From JACOMY01 sp046233115 (GTDB taxonomy: Bacteria > Pseudomonadota > Alphaproteobacteria > Kiloniellales > JACOMY01): DNA of 64,000 nt. Made by a program: the position numbers and the translations under genes. The stretch is taken from assembly GCA_046233115.1 (NCBI GenBank), contig JBJXHM010000002.1, forward strand, positions 62,001-126,000. Direction: 5' to 3'. The notes under the pieces were generated by a model. The model made no database searches. It saw nothing but the letters and a program-made list of their open reading frames with translations, and had not been told where the DNA came from. Shown piece after piece: positions 8,822 to 17,617 of the stretch. The number at the start of each line of letters is the position of its first letter. Position 1 is the first letter of the stretch.

Positions 8822-9241
8822 CTACCAGTTCCCTCGCTCTCCGACGCGCCGCAGCGCCTCGTAGAAGGCCCGCTTGTCGTCCAGGACCGCCGAGACCTCG
8901 CGATTCAGCCGGTCCATCGCCGCATCGACGGCGGGCTGCAGCGCGGCCGCCGCCGCGGTCGGATGGATGCGGTTGATCCGCCGGTCCTCCGGATCGGGTC
9001 GGCGCTCGATCAGGCCCAGGGCCTCAAGCCGGTCGACCAGGCCGGTGATGCTGGCGCTGTCCAACACCAAGCGCTGGCCCAGCTCCGCCCCGCTCAGGCC
9101 GCAGCTGCCGTCCAGCACCTTCAACAGCGCGTACTGGCCCGGCGTGATTCCCTGCGGTGCCAGCAGCTCGCGGGCCCGGCGCGAGACCTGCTGCGCCGCC
9201 TTGCCGAGCAGGAAGCTCGCGCAGTCCTCGATCCGCTCCAT
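8822..9241 (-). CDS. MarR-family transcriptional regulator
   Basis: 139 aa with the MarR winged helix: LLAPQGITPGQYALLKVL, GAELGQRLVLDSASITGLVDRLEALGLIERR and the wing DPEDRRINRIHPT. ATG 9241 is preferred because GGAGAGGACG precedes it directly; a TTG at 9253 is also in frame. The upstream spacer holds palindromic CTTG/CAAG sequences likely to be its operator. MarR repressors usually release DNA on binding phenolic or other aromatic ligands, which suits the downstream hppD, but the ligand is inferred. Confidence 0.87.
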   Translation of the reverse strand: MERIEDCASFLLGKAAQQVSRRARELLAPQGITPGQYALLKVLDGSCGLSGAELGQRLVLDSASITGLVDRLEALGLIERRPDPEDRRINRIHPTAAAAALQPAVDAAMDRLNREVSAVLDDKRAFYEALRRVGERGNW

Positions 9242-9277
9242 CGTCCTCTCCAACAGCCTGTGGAGCTACATAGGGTA

Positions 9278-9296
9278 CAAGTTACTTGCATACAAG
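9278..9296. promoter_or_regulatory. Candidate MarR operator
   Basis: Just upstream of marR lie two overlapping inverted repeats: CAAGTTACTTG (9278-9288) and CTTGCATACAAG (9285-9296). They form TACAAG direct repeats spaced 15 bp apart. Site size, AT-rich character and position between the O-methyltransferase end and the marR start match autoregulatory MarR sites. Assignment is by position and symmetry only. Confidence 0.5.
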
Positions 9297-9337
9297 GTAT
9301 TTGAATACGAGAGGTTTCTGGCCGGCCGCGAGCCGGC

Positions 9338-10006
9338 TCAACCGACCAGGGCGATCGCGAAGCCATCGTAGCCCTTGCCGTCGAGGATCTGCAGCGCGCT
9401 GCTGGTGAGGCCGGGGGTTTCGCCCATCAGTTCCAGGATGCGGCGGCTGCCCTGCACCCGGGGATCGTCGGAGCCTGCATCGGCCACCGCACCGCCGCGC
9501 ACGACGTTGTCGCACACGATCACGGTGCCGGGGCGCGAGAGCTTGAGGCAGCGCTCAAGGTAGAAGGGGTTGTTCGGCTTGTCGGCGTCGATGAAGACGA
9601 AGTCGAAGGGCGCCTCGCCGGCCGCGATCATGGCGTCGAGGCTGTCCAGCGCCGGGCCGACCGTCACCGTGACCCGCTCGGAGAGCCCGGCATCCTCCAG
9701 GTTCTCACGCGCGACCGCGGCATGCTCGGCGGCGAACTCAAGGCTGACCAGGCGACCGTCCGCCGGTAGTGCACGGCCAAGCCAGATGGTGGAATAGCCG
9801 CCCAGGGTGCCCAGCTCCAGGATCCGCCTGGCCCCGGTCGCCCGCGCCAGGATGTGGAGGAAGGCGCCCAGGGTCGGCGAGACCGCGATGGCCGGCAGTC
9901 CGGCCCCGGCCGAGCGGTCCAGCGCGCGCTCGAGCAGCGGGTCCGGCGCGATCAGGCTCTCCTGCAGGAAGGCCTCGACCGCGCCGACGGTCTCGTCAGT
10001 GACCAT
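9338..10006 (-). CDS. Class I O-methyltransferase (catechol-OMT-like)
   Basis: 222 aa, SAM-dependent, with motif I ILELGTLGGYST, then LVSLEF (acidic ribose-binding residue) and FDFVFIDADKPNN, where the Asp/Asn metal ligands sit. This is the Mg-dependent O-methyltransferase family 3 pattern (caffeoyl-CoA/catechol type). The acceptor is unknown. The start lies 1 bp after the stop of the gamma-glutamyltransferase gene, so the two are surely one transcript. Length fits the family (about 220 aa). Confidence 0.85.
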   Translation of the reverse strand: MVTDETVGAVEAFLQESLIAPDPLLERALDRSAGAGLPAIAVSPTLGAFLHILARATGARRILELGTLGGYSTIWLGRALPADGRLVSLEFAAEHAAVARENLEDAGLSERVTVTVGPALDSLDAMIAAGEAPFDFVFIDADKPNNPFYLERCLKLSRPGTVIVCDNVVRGGAVADAGSDDPRVQGSRRILELMGETPGLTSSALQILDGKGYDGFAIALVG

Positions 10007-10007
10007 A

Positions 10008-11816
10008 CTAGCGGCCGATCGCGTAGCCCTGCTGCAGGCGCGGGTTGGCGGCGGCGCGCAGCAGCGGTCCGTCCTTGCGGGCGGCCGAGATGCGGCCCAG
10101 CGACCAGGGATCGACCTCGGCGACGCGGTGGCCGCGGCGCTTCAGTTCCTCCACCGTCGCCTTGGGGAAGCGGGCCTCGAGGCTGAGGCTGCCCAGGTCG
10201 GCGCGGCGTGGGAAGAAGGAGGAGGGCATGTGGTCGGTGTTGAAGGCCGGCGCGTCGATCGCCGCCTGCAGGTTCATGCCGTGGTGGATGTGGCGCAGGA
10301 AGAAGGGCGGCGTCCACTGATCCTGGTAGTCGCCGCCGGGGGTGCCGAAGACCATCAGCGGCTTGCCGTCGCGCAGCACCAGGTTGGCGGAGAGCGTGGT
10401 GCGCGGCCGCTTGCCTGGGGCCAGCGAGGCCGGCACGCCCTCCTTCAGCCAGAACATCTGCGCCCGGCTGTTCAGGCAGAAGCCCAGCGACGGGATGTTC
10501 GGCGAGGACTGCAGCCAGCTCCCCGAGGGCGTGGCCGAGACCATGTTGCCCCAGCGGTCGATCACGTCGATGTGGCAGGTGTCGCCGCGCTGGGTGCCGT
10601 CGCGGCCGGTGTTCGACAGCTCCTCCGCACCCTGGGCGGTGGGCTCGCCGCTGCCCATGGAATCGTACTCCGCCTCGCCCTCGCGCTCGGCCAGGGTGAA
10701 CTCGATAGTGGCGTCGTAGCCCTCGATCTGGCCGGGCAGCAGCTCGTGGCTGGCCTGCTCGCCGATCTGGGCGCGCCGCGCGGCGGCATAGGCCTCCGAC
10801 AGCAGGATCTCGGCCGGCACATCGACGAAGTTGGGGTCGCCATAGTAGGCTTCCCGGTCGGCCAGCGCCAGCTTCGCCGCCTCCACCACCAGGTGGACGA
10901 AATCGGGCCCCAGGGGATCGAGGCTGGCCAGGTCGTAGTCCTTCAGGATCGCGAGCTGCTGCAGGAACACCGGCCCCTGGCTCCAGAAGCCGCCCTTGCA
11001 GACCGTGAGCCCGTGGTAGTCGAGGCTGACCGGGTCCTCGTAGCTGGCCTGCCAGTTCGCCATGTCGTCGGCGGTGAGCACGCCCCGGTGCGGCGCGCCG
11101 GAGGCGTCCATCACCTCGGTCTCGCGGCAGAAGCGGTCGATCTCCTCGGCGACGAAGCCCTGGTACCAGGCCTTGCGCATGGCCTCGATCTGAGCCTCGC
11201 GATCGCTGCCGGCGGCCTCGCCCTCGGCCAGCAGGCGCTTGTAGGTCTCGGCCAGCGGGCGGTTGCGGAAGATGGTGCCCGGCTGCGGGATCCCGTCGGC
11301 CAGATAGAGCGCGCCCGAGGTCGGCCAGTGCTGACGGAACAGCTCCTCCACCCGCTCGATGGTGGCGGTGATCGCGCGGATCATCGGATAGCCGCCTTCG
11401 GCATAGGCGATGGCGTGCTCCAGCACCGCGCGCGGCGGCAGGCTGCCGTGGTCACGCAGCATCAGCATCCAAGCATCGAAGGAGCCCGGCACCACGGTCG
11501 CCAGCAAGCCTGAGCCGGGGATGAGAGTCAGTCCCTCGCTGGTGTAGTGCTCGATTGTCGCCCCGGCCGGCGCAACGCCCTGGCCGCAGAGCACCTTGGT
11601 CTCGCCCTTGGCGGCGTTGTGCAGGATGATCGGCACCTCACCGCCGGGGCCGTTCAGGTGCGGCTCCACCACCTGCAGCGCAAAGCCGCCGGCGACGGCC
11701 GCGTCGAAGGCATTGCCGCCCTTCTCCAGCACCGCCATCGCGGCCTGGCTCGCCAGCCAGTGGGTGGAGCCGACAACACCAAAGGTGCCTTGGATCTCGG
11801 GACGGGTCGTGAACAT
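10008..11816 (-). CDS. Gamma-glutamyltransferase family protein
   Basis: 602 aa Ntn-hydrolase. The autoprocessing/catalytic Thr lies in RGDTCHIDVIDRWGNMVS, near residue 450, which splits the precursor into large and small subunits. The conserved HLNGPGGEVP segment is in the large-subunit part. No signal peptide is visible from ATG 11816 (MFTTRPEIQGTFGVVGSTHW), so it may be cytoplasmic, unlike periplasmic Ggt. It is divergent from dgcN across 180 bp, and the O-methyltransferase gene follows after 1 bp. Expected chemistry is hydrolysis or transfer of gamma-glutamyl groups from glutathione or other gamma-glutamyl compounds. Confidence 0.88.
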   Translation of the reverse strand: MFTTRPEIQGTFGVVGSTHWLASQAAMAVLEKGGNAFDAAVAGGFALQVVEPHLNGPGGEVPIILHNAAKGETKVLCGQGVAPAGATIEHYTSEGLTLIPGSGLLATVVPGSFDAWMLMLRDHGSLPPRAVLEHAIAYAEGGYPMIRAITATIERVEELFRQHWPTSGALYLADGIPQPGTIFRNRPLAETYKRLLAEGEAAGSDREAQIEAMRKAWYQGFVAEEIDRFCRETEVMDASGAPHRGVLTADDMANWQASYEDPVSLDYHGLTVCKGGFWSQGPVFLQQLAILKDYDLASLDPLGPDFVHLVVEAAKLALADREAYYGDPNFVDVPAEILLSEAYAAARRAQIGEQASHELLPGQIEGYDATIEFTLAEREGEAEYDSMGSGEPTAQGAEELSNTGRDGTQRGDTCHIDVIDRWGNMVSATPSGSWLQSSPNIPSLGFCLNSRAQMFWLKEGVPASLAPGKRPRTTLSANLVLRDGKPLMVFGTPGGDYQDQWTPPFFLRHIHHGMNLQAAIDAPAFNTDHMPSSFFPRRADLGSLSLEARFPKATVEELKRRGHRVAEVDPWSLGRISAARKDGPLLRAAANPRLQQGYAIGR

Positions 11817-11996
11817 GAAGGGCTGGCCTCTCGCAGGGTACAGAAAGCCGGGGACTTTAGGCCGGAGAGCCGGCCGCGAACAAGCGCCGCGCGCGCACAA
11901 GTCCTATCTATCCGGGCCGCACGCCAGCCGCTAGACTGCGCGCAGCCATTCGGTGGTCCTCCCTTCCACGCCTTTTTCTACAGAGGTCTTCGCTCC

Positions 11997-13001
11997 ATGG
12001 AGCTGCAGCGTCCCTATCTTCTCTTCCTTGGCGATGTCGCCGACCAGCTCGCGGCCAAGACCGCGCAGGGCATCAAGGACTGGCGACCGGAGTGGTGTCT
12101 GGGCCAGTACCGCCTACCCGGCTGCAAGGCCGACTTGGGCCTGGCCGACCTCAGCATCGATCAGGCCTACGAGCAGGGCGCGCGCACCCTGGTCCTGGGC
12201 GTCGCCAACCGTGGCGGCGTCTTCTCCCCCACCTGGATCGAGGTGATTCTGGCGGCGATCGAGGCCGGCATGGACGTGGCCACCGGCCTGCACAGCAAGC
12301 TTACCGACGTGCCGGCGATCGCCGAGGCGGCGGCCAAGCACGGCCGCGGCCTCTACGACCTGCGCCACCCGACCCAGGTCTTCGATGTGGCCAACGGCGC
12401 CAAGCGGCCAGGCAAGCGCATGCTGGCGGTCGGCACCGACTGCTCCATCGGCAAGATGTACACGGCGCTGGCCTTCGAGCGCGAGATGCTGGCCCGCGGC
12501 ATGAACGCGACCTTCCGCGCCACCGGCCAGACCGGCATCTTCATCGCCGGTACCGGCGTCTCCATCGACGCGGTGGTGGCCGACTTCATCTCCGGCGCGG
12601 TGGAGTGGCTCTGCCCGGCGAATTCTCCCGACCACTGGGACCTGGTCGAGGGCCAGGGCTCGCTGTTCCACCCCTCCTTCGCCGGCGTCACCATGGGGCT
12701 GATCCACGGCGCCCAGCCCGACGCACTGGTGCTCTGTCACGAGCCCACCCGCACCCACATGCGCGGCCTGCCGCACTACCCGCTGCCGGACATCCAGACC
12801 ACCATGGACACCTGCCTGGCGCATGCCCGCCTGGTGAACCCGGCGGCGACCTGCATCGGGCTGGCGATCAACACCAAGGCGCTCGGCGCCCAGGAGGCGG
12901 CCGACTACATGGGCCAGATCGAAGAGGCGCACGGCCTGCCGACCATCGACCCGGTGCGCAACGGCGTGGGACGCCTGGTCGACGCCCTGGCCGAGATCTG
13001 A
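11997..13001 (+). CDS. dgcN: DgcN-like D-glutamate N-acetyltransferase (DUF1611)
   Basis: 334 aa of the DUF1611 family. It has an N-terminal Rossmann-like half and a C-terminal P-loop half with GTDCSIGKMYTALAF. It is paired with an enolase-superfamily racemase 10 bp downstream, the same pair described as DgcN-DgcA for D-glutamate catabolism: N-acetylation, then racemisation to N-acetyl-L-glutamate. ATG 11997 gives MELQRPYLLFLGDVADQLAAKT, a natural N-terminus; earlier in-frame sequence is antisense to the gamma-glutamyltransferase gene. Function rests on family and pairing. Confidence 0.8.
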   Translation: MELQRPYLLFLGDVADQLAAKTAQGIKDWRPEWCLGQYRLPGCKADLGLADLSIDQAYEQGARTLVLGVANRGGVFSPTWIEVILAAIEAGMDVATGLHSKLTDVPAIAEAAAKHGRGLYDLRHPTQVFDVANGAKRPGKRMLAVGTDCSIGKMYTALAFEREMLARGMNATFRATGQTGIFIAGTGVSIDAVVADFISGAVEWLCPANSPDHWDLVEGQGSLFHPSFAGVTMGLIHGAQPDALVLCHEPTRTHMRGLPHYPLPDIQTTMDTCLAHARLVNPAATCIGLAINTKALGAQEAADYMGQIEEAHGLPTIDPVRNGVGRLVDALAEI

Positions 13002-13011
13002 GGTCACGGCC

Positions 13012-13989
13012 ATGCGGGTCAAGGTCACCCACGAAAGCTGGCCGATCCGGGGCAGCTTCACCATCAGCCGCGGCTCCAAGACCTCGGCCGAGGTGCTGCT
13101 GGTGACCCTGGAGGACCGCGGCTACATCGGCCGCGGTGAGGCCGTCCCCTACGCCCGATATGGCGAGACCATGGAAGCCAGCATGGCCGAGCTGGAAGCG
13201 CTGGGCAGCACCCTGCCCAACGAGTTCGACCAGGCGGCCTTGCAGTCGCGCATGCCGGCCGGTGCCGCGCGCAACGCGCTGGACTGCGCGCTCTGGGATC
13301 TGGCGGCCAAGCGCAGCCGACGCCCGGCCTGGGCGCTGGCCGGCCTGGCCCAACCCTCCTCGCTGACCACGGCCTATACCCTCTCGCTCGACACGCCGGA
13401 GCGGATGGCGGCGGCAGCCAAGGAGAACGCCTGGCGGCCGCTGCTGAAGCTGAAGCTGGCGGGACCGGAGGATCTGGACCGGGTGGCGGCCGTGCGCGCC
13501 GCGGCCCCGACCAGCCGCCTGATCGTCGACGCCAACGAGGGCTGGGACATCGAAGCCTACCGCGGCCTGGCGCCGAAGCTGGCAGAGCTGGAGGTAGCCC
13601 TGGTCGAGCAGCCCCTGCACGCCGATGCCGACGAGGCACTGCGCGGCGAGGCCCGCCCGGTGCCGCTCTGCGCCGACGAGTCCTGCCACGACAGGGCGTC
13701 TCTGGACCGCCTGGTCGGGCTCTACGACTGCGTGAACATCAAGCTGGACAAGGCCGGCGGCCTGACCGAGGCGCTGGCGCTGAAGGCCGCCGCCGAGGAC
13801 GCGGGCCTGATGATCATGGTGGGCTGCATGCTGGCGACCTCGCTGGCGATGGCGCCGGCCGTGCTGGTCGGCCAGGGCGCTGCCTTCGTCGACCTCGACG
13901 GCCCGCTGCTGCTCGACCGCGACCGCAAGCCCGGCCTCACCTTCGAGGGCTCCAAGCTACACCCACCGTCGCCGGCGCTCTGGGGGTAG
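13012..13989 (+). CDS. dgcA: DgcA-like N-acetyl-D-glutamate racemase (enolase superfamily)
   Basis: 325 aa, mandelate-racemase/muconate-lactonising subgroup, related to dipeptide epimerases. Catalytic elements are visible: LLKLKLAG (KxK acid/base), LIVDANEGW, ALVEQPL and CADES (the three Mg ligands), and NIKLDKAGG (second acid/base Lys). It follows dgcN by 10 bp. Without that neighbour it would be called L-Ala-D/L-Glu epimerase, and that activity cannot be excluded. The stop at 13989 lies 6 bp from the convergent helicase stop. Confidence 0.82.
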   Translation: MRVKVTHESWPIRGSFTISRGSKTSAEVLLVTLEDRGYIGRGEAVPYARYGETMEASMAELEALGSTLPNEFDQAALQSRMPAGAARNALDCALWDLAAKRSRRPAWALAGLAQPSSLTTAYTLSLDTPERMAAAAKENAWRPLLKLKLAGPEDLDRVAAVRAAAPTSRLIVDANEGWDIEAYRGLAPKLAELEVALVEQPLHADADEALRGEARPVPLCADESCHDRASLDRLVGLYDCVNIKLDKAGGLTEALALKAAAEDAGLMIMVGCMLATSLAMAPAVLVGQGAAFVDLDGPLLLDRDRKPGLTFEGSKLHPPSPALWG

Positions 13990-13995
13990 AACCTC

Positions 13996-16900
13996 CTACC
14001 CCCCGGCAGCCAGCGGCTTGAACAGCGCCGCCAGGTCGTCCTCGGAGAGGTTCAGCGAGCCCTGTCCGGTGCCCTCGAAGAGCGCGTCGGCGAGCGCCTG
14101 CTTCTTGCTCTGCAGCTCCTGGATCGCGGACTCCACCGTGCCCTCGGCCACCATGCGGTAGACGAAGACCGGCTTGTCCTGGCCGATGCGGTGGGCGCGG
14201 TCCATGGCCTGGCGCTCGACCGCCGGGTTCCACCAGGGGTCGTAGAGGATCACCGTGTCGGCGGCGGTCAGGTTCAGGCCGACGCCGCCGGCCTTCAGGC
14301 TGACCAGGAAGATCGGCACCTTGCCGCTCTGGAAGCGCTGGACCACGCGGCTGCGCTGCTTGGTCTGGCCGGTCAGCATGGTGTAGTCCCAGCCGCGCTC
14401 CTTGATGTCGTCTTCGATCAGACGCAGCATCTCGACGAACTGTGAGAAGATCAGGATGCGGCGGTTCTCGCCCACCAGCTCGTCCAGCATCTCCATCAGG
14501 CGGGCGCGCTTGGCGCTCTCCAGGACCTTCTCGGCCGCGTCCAGCTTCACCAGCGCCGGGTCGCAACAGGCCTGACGCAGCTTCAGGAGCGCATCCAGGA
14601 TGGTGATGCGGCTGCCGTTCAGACCCTTGGAGCGGATGGCGTCGCGCACCCGCTTGTCCATTGCGGTCCGCAGGCTCTCGTAGAGACTGCGCTGGCTGCC
14701 GCTCAGCGGCACGAGCTCGGTGATCTCGGTCTTGGGCGGCAGGTCGCTCGCCACCTCTTCCTTGGTGCGACGCAGCAGGAAGGGGCGGATGCGGCTGCTG
14801 AGGCGACGCTGGGTCTCGCCGTCGCCCTGCTTCTCGATCGGCCCGCGGAACTGCTCCTTGAAGGAGCGGGCATCGCCCAGCAGGCCCGGGATCAGCCAGT
14901 CGTAGAGCGACCAGAGTTCCTGCAGGTTGTTTTCGATCGGCGTGCCGGTCAGCGCGATGCGCTGACGTGCGTTGATCTGGCGAATGCGCTTGGCGGCGTT
15001 GGAGATCGGGTTCTTCACCGCCTGCGCCTCGTCCAGGATCGCGAGGTCATAGGCCTGCTTGAACAGCACCGCATGGTCGCGGTGGATCAGCGGATAGGTG
15101 GTGACGATCAGGTGATTGTCGGGGATCTCGTGGAAGTAGGCCTTGCGGTCGCTGCCGTGCAGCACCAGCAGCTTCAGGTCCGGCGCGAACTTGGCCGCCT
15201 CTCGCATCCAGTTGTGCACCAGGCTGGTCGGGACCACCAGCAGGCTGGGTCGATCGCTGCCCAGCACCAGGTGGCGGCGGACCAGCAGCGCCAAGGTCTG
15301 GATCGTCTTACCCAGGCCCATGTCGTCGGCCAGACAGCCGCCGAAGCCGGTGTCGGCCAGCGCCGAGAGCCAGCTATAGCCGGTGGTCTGATAGGGGCGT
15401 AGCTTGCCGAAGAGGCCCTTGGGCGTCTTCAGTTCCTTGATGTCGGTGAGGCCGCGCAGCCTATCGCCCAGTTCGCTGAGCTCTTGGCCGCCCTCGAAAG
15501 AGAGGCCATCGGAGAAAAGCGAGGCCGCGACCACCGCCACCTTGCCGGCCTCGGCCCGGTGGAACTCGCCGGACAGACCGTGCACGCCAAGGAAGGCGCG
15601 AACGATCGGGATCAGCAGCTCGCCGTCCAGGCGCACCAGGCCGCCGTCCGGCAGGTCGGGATAGAGCACCAGCTCTTCCAGGAAATCGTCCAGGTCGAAG
15701 TCTTCCGGCAGCTCGCCGGAGCCGTCGACCGGCAGGATCTCGATGATCGACAGGACGATCGGCAGCAGGTCCAGCTTCTGGCCATCGACCTCGACCGAAG
15801 CGGCGAAGGTGAACCACTCAACCCCCGAACCCTGTTCGATGCCAGCATGGAAGGTCATCGGGCCGTCGTAGATGCGGTAGGGCCAGTCGGGCGCGATCTC
15901 GACCTGCCAGCCCTCCTTCTTCAGCACCGGCAGGCTATCGGCAGTGAAGTTGAGCCCGACCGAGCGCGACTCTTCGCGGTTCGTGCCGAAGACCCAATCC
16001 TCGAAGCGGTCGGAATCGGGGAAGGCACGATCACCCTCACGGGCGCGCTCTCCGAAGCGCAGGTAGCGATAGGCGTCCAGTGCCTTGGCCCCGCTGTCGT
16101 CCAAGCGCTTCAGAAAGGCCGATTCCGCCTTCAGATTGCGCTTCAAGCGCACGACCTTGCCGCCCTCGACGAACTGTGGATCGTCCAGCGGGAAGGCCTG
16201 GGTCTCCTGGCCGTCGTAGTCGAAGCTGACCCGGATCGCCGGAATCGAGACCGGCTGGGCGCCGTGGTCGTAGTAGGGCGAACGCTGCTGGCGCGCCGGC
16301 AGGGTGAAGAGAGTCAGGACCGGCTTCGGCGTGCCGCCCTTGCGCTCCTCCACGTTCAGGGTGGAGGGAAGCGGCGGGCTGCCGGACTGCAGCGACTTCA
16401 GCACCTCGGCCACCTCGTGGGCGGCCTCCGCCGGCACCGAGGGCGCCGTCATCAAGGCCGCGGCCAGCATCGCCGGCAGATCCAGATCCAGCCGGCCGAA
16501 GCCACCGGTGGCGGCGTGGAAATAGCTGGGCGGCGCCGTCGGCAGGGCGTCGAGCGCATCCCCGTTCAGGTCGCGCAACAGCAGGTTCTGCGCCCCGTCC
16601 TCGCCCTTGCGCCAGGCCAGGGTCGCCTTGCGCGGCCCGGCGTCATGCATCAGCGGGCCATGGATCTCGCGCCAGCGCGCCCGTCCGGTCGCCACCACCT
16701 TGGTCAGGAGGCCCTGCAGATCCTCGGCGTCGGCCTCCTGGCTCTGGTAGCCCGGATTGCGCGTGCCCAGCCCATAAGCCTGCAGCATCCGGAAGATCCT
16801 GAGATCGGCCGGCACCACGAACTGCGGCGGATCGTTGAAGTCGAGATTGGCGAAGTTGTAGGGCCTGGCCCCGGCGCCGACGTCGCCCGCGCGCTTGAGA

Positions 16901-17415
16901 CTGCCCTTGACCGGGGTCACGGTGATGCGCTGCTGGCGATCCTGGCCGATGACGTAGAAGATCCGCTCCTTTACCCGATCCGGCAGCTCGATCGGCCGCT
17001 CCTCGACCAGGACGCCGTCGGTTTGCTTCAAGCGGTCGAGCCAGCTTCTCACCGCCGGCGCCGTCGGTTCGGCCGGCCGCCGGTGCGTGCTGGTGCCGTT
17101 GGTCGCGGGCTCCTCCGCCGCCGGCGGCACGATCTCTTCCGCCGCGGCCAGCAGGGCCGCAGTCACATGCTTGCAGTTATAGCCGACCTGACAGGTACAG
17201 AGCCCCTGGATACCGCGCAGCCGCCCGCTCTTCGCGAAGGAGAGCGAGATGGTTTGGCGGTAGGACTTCTTTCCGCCTTCGGTGACGATCGCGTTGATCT
17301 TGGTGCCGTTGCTGCTCTCCGCAGAAACTACATAGCCCTTCTCGTAGAATTCCAGACCGTCGTTGAAATGGGTGTCTCTTATGCAGCTTTGGATCTGTTC
17401 TTGAGGAAGGGTCAT
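13996..17415 (-). CDS. SNF2/RapA-type DEAD/DEAH helicase with SWIM zinc finger
   Basis: 1139 aa. The N-terminus has a SWIM finger, CTCQVGYNCKHV (about 71-82, CxCx5CxH). A long middle domain precedes the SNF2 motor: motif I ADDMGLGKTIQT (about 693), motif II LDEAQ (about 790), LTGTPIENNL, and the helicase C-terminal motifs GVGLNLTAADTVILYDPWWN and DRAHRIGQ. It should be a double-stranded DNA translocase remodelling protein-DNA complexes. Some SWIM-SNF2 proteins act in transcription recycling or defence; no partner is evident here. ATG 17415 (MTLPQEQIQSCI) was chosen; an upstream in-frame extension lacks domain similarity. Confidence 0.9.
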   Translation of the reverse strand: MTLPQEQIQSCIRDTHFNDGLEFYEKGYVVSAESSNGTKINAIVTEGGKKSYRQTISLSFAKSGRLRGIQGLCTCQVGYNCKHVTAALLAAAEEIVPPAAEEPATNGTSTHRRPAEPTAPAVRSWLDRLKQTDGVLVEERPIELPDRVKERIFYVIGQDRQQRITVTPVKGSLKRAGDVGAGARPYNFANLDFNDPPQFVVPADLRIFRMLQAYGLGTRNPGYQSQEADAEDLQGLLTKVVATGRARWREIHGPLMHDAGPRKATLAWRKGEDGAQNLLLRDLNGDALDALPTAPPSYFHAATGGFGRLDLDLPAMLAAALMTAPSVPAEAAHEVAEVLKSLQSGSPPLPSTLNVEERKGGTPKPVLTLFTLPARQQRSPYYDHGAQPVSIPAIRVSFDYDGQETQAFPLDDPQFVEGGKVVRLKRNLKAESAFLKRLDDSGAKALDAYRYLRFGERAREGDRAFPDSDRFEDWVFGTNREESRSVGLNFTADSLPVLKKEGWQVEIAPDWPYRIYDGPMTFHAGIEQGSGVEWFTFAASVEVDGQKLDLLPIVLSIIEILPVDGSGELPEDFDLDDFLEELVLYPDLPDGGLVRLDGELLIPIVRAFLGVHGLSGEFHRAEAGKVAVVAASLFSDGLSFEGGQELSELGDRLRGLTDIKELKTPKGLFGKLRPYQTTGYSWLSALADTGFGGCLADDMGLGKTIQTLALLVRRHLVLGSDRPSLLVVPTSLVHNWMREAAKFAPDLKLLVLHGSDRKAYFHEIPDNHLIVTTYPLIHRDHAVLFKQAYDLAILDEAQAVKNPISNAAKRIRQINARQRIALTGTPIENNLQELWSLYDWLIPGLLGDARSFKEQFRGPIEKQGDGETQRRLSSRIRPFLLRRTKEEVASDLPPKTEITELVPLSGSQRSLYESLRTAMDKRVRDAIRSKGLNGSRITILDALLKLRQACCDPALVKLDAAEKVLESAKRARLMEMLDELVGENRRILIFSQFVEMLRLIEDDIKERGWDYTMLTGQTKQRSRVVQRFQSGKVPIFLVSLKAGGVGLNLTAADTVILYDPWWNPAVERQAMDRAHRIGQDKPVFVYRMVAEGTVESAIQELQSKKQALADALFEGTGQGSLNLSEDDLAALFKPLAAGG

Positions 17416-17588
17416 TGAGGATCGACGAGCCGATAGCCTGTTGTTGGGAATCGCAGCGCCCCTTGAAGGCAACAACGCTGCAAATGCGGATGACTCGCTA
17501 TCATGAACCGAATCGGCGGAAATGTACAGCCTGTCAAACTAGCGCAGGCCTGATTCTTCACGGGGAATCACAGAGACTTCTCCCATAT

Positions 17589-17617
17589 AAGGGGGTTTGG
17601 CTAAAACAGCCCCCCTT
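17589..17617 (-). terminator. Possible terminator hairpin after ftsY
   Basis: AAGGGGG (17589-17595) pairs with CCCCCTT (17611-17617), with an inner GGCT/AGCC. It begins inside the ftsY stop codon on the minus strand. Only a weak TTATAT follows instead of a proper U-tract, so it may be a transcript-stabilising hairpin rather than an intrinsic terminator. Confidence 0.4.

Noticed and set aside
15484..17418. 644-codon frame antisense to the SNF2 gene
   Set aside because: Composition typical of antisense frames in GC-rich DNA; no domain features.
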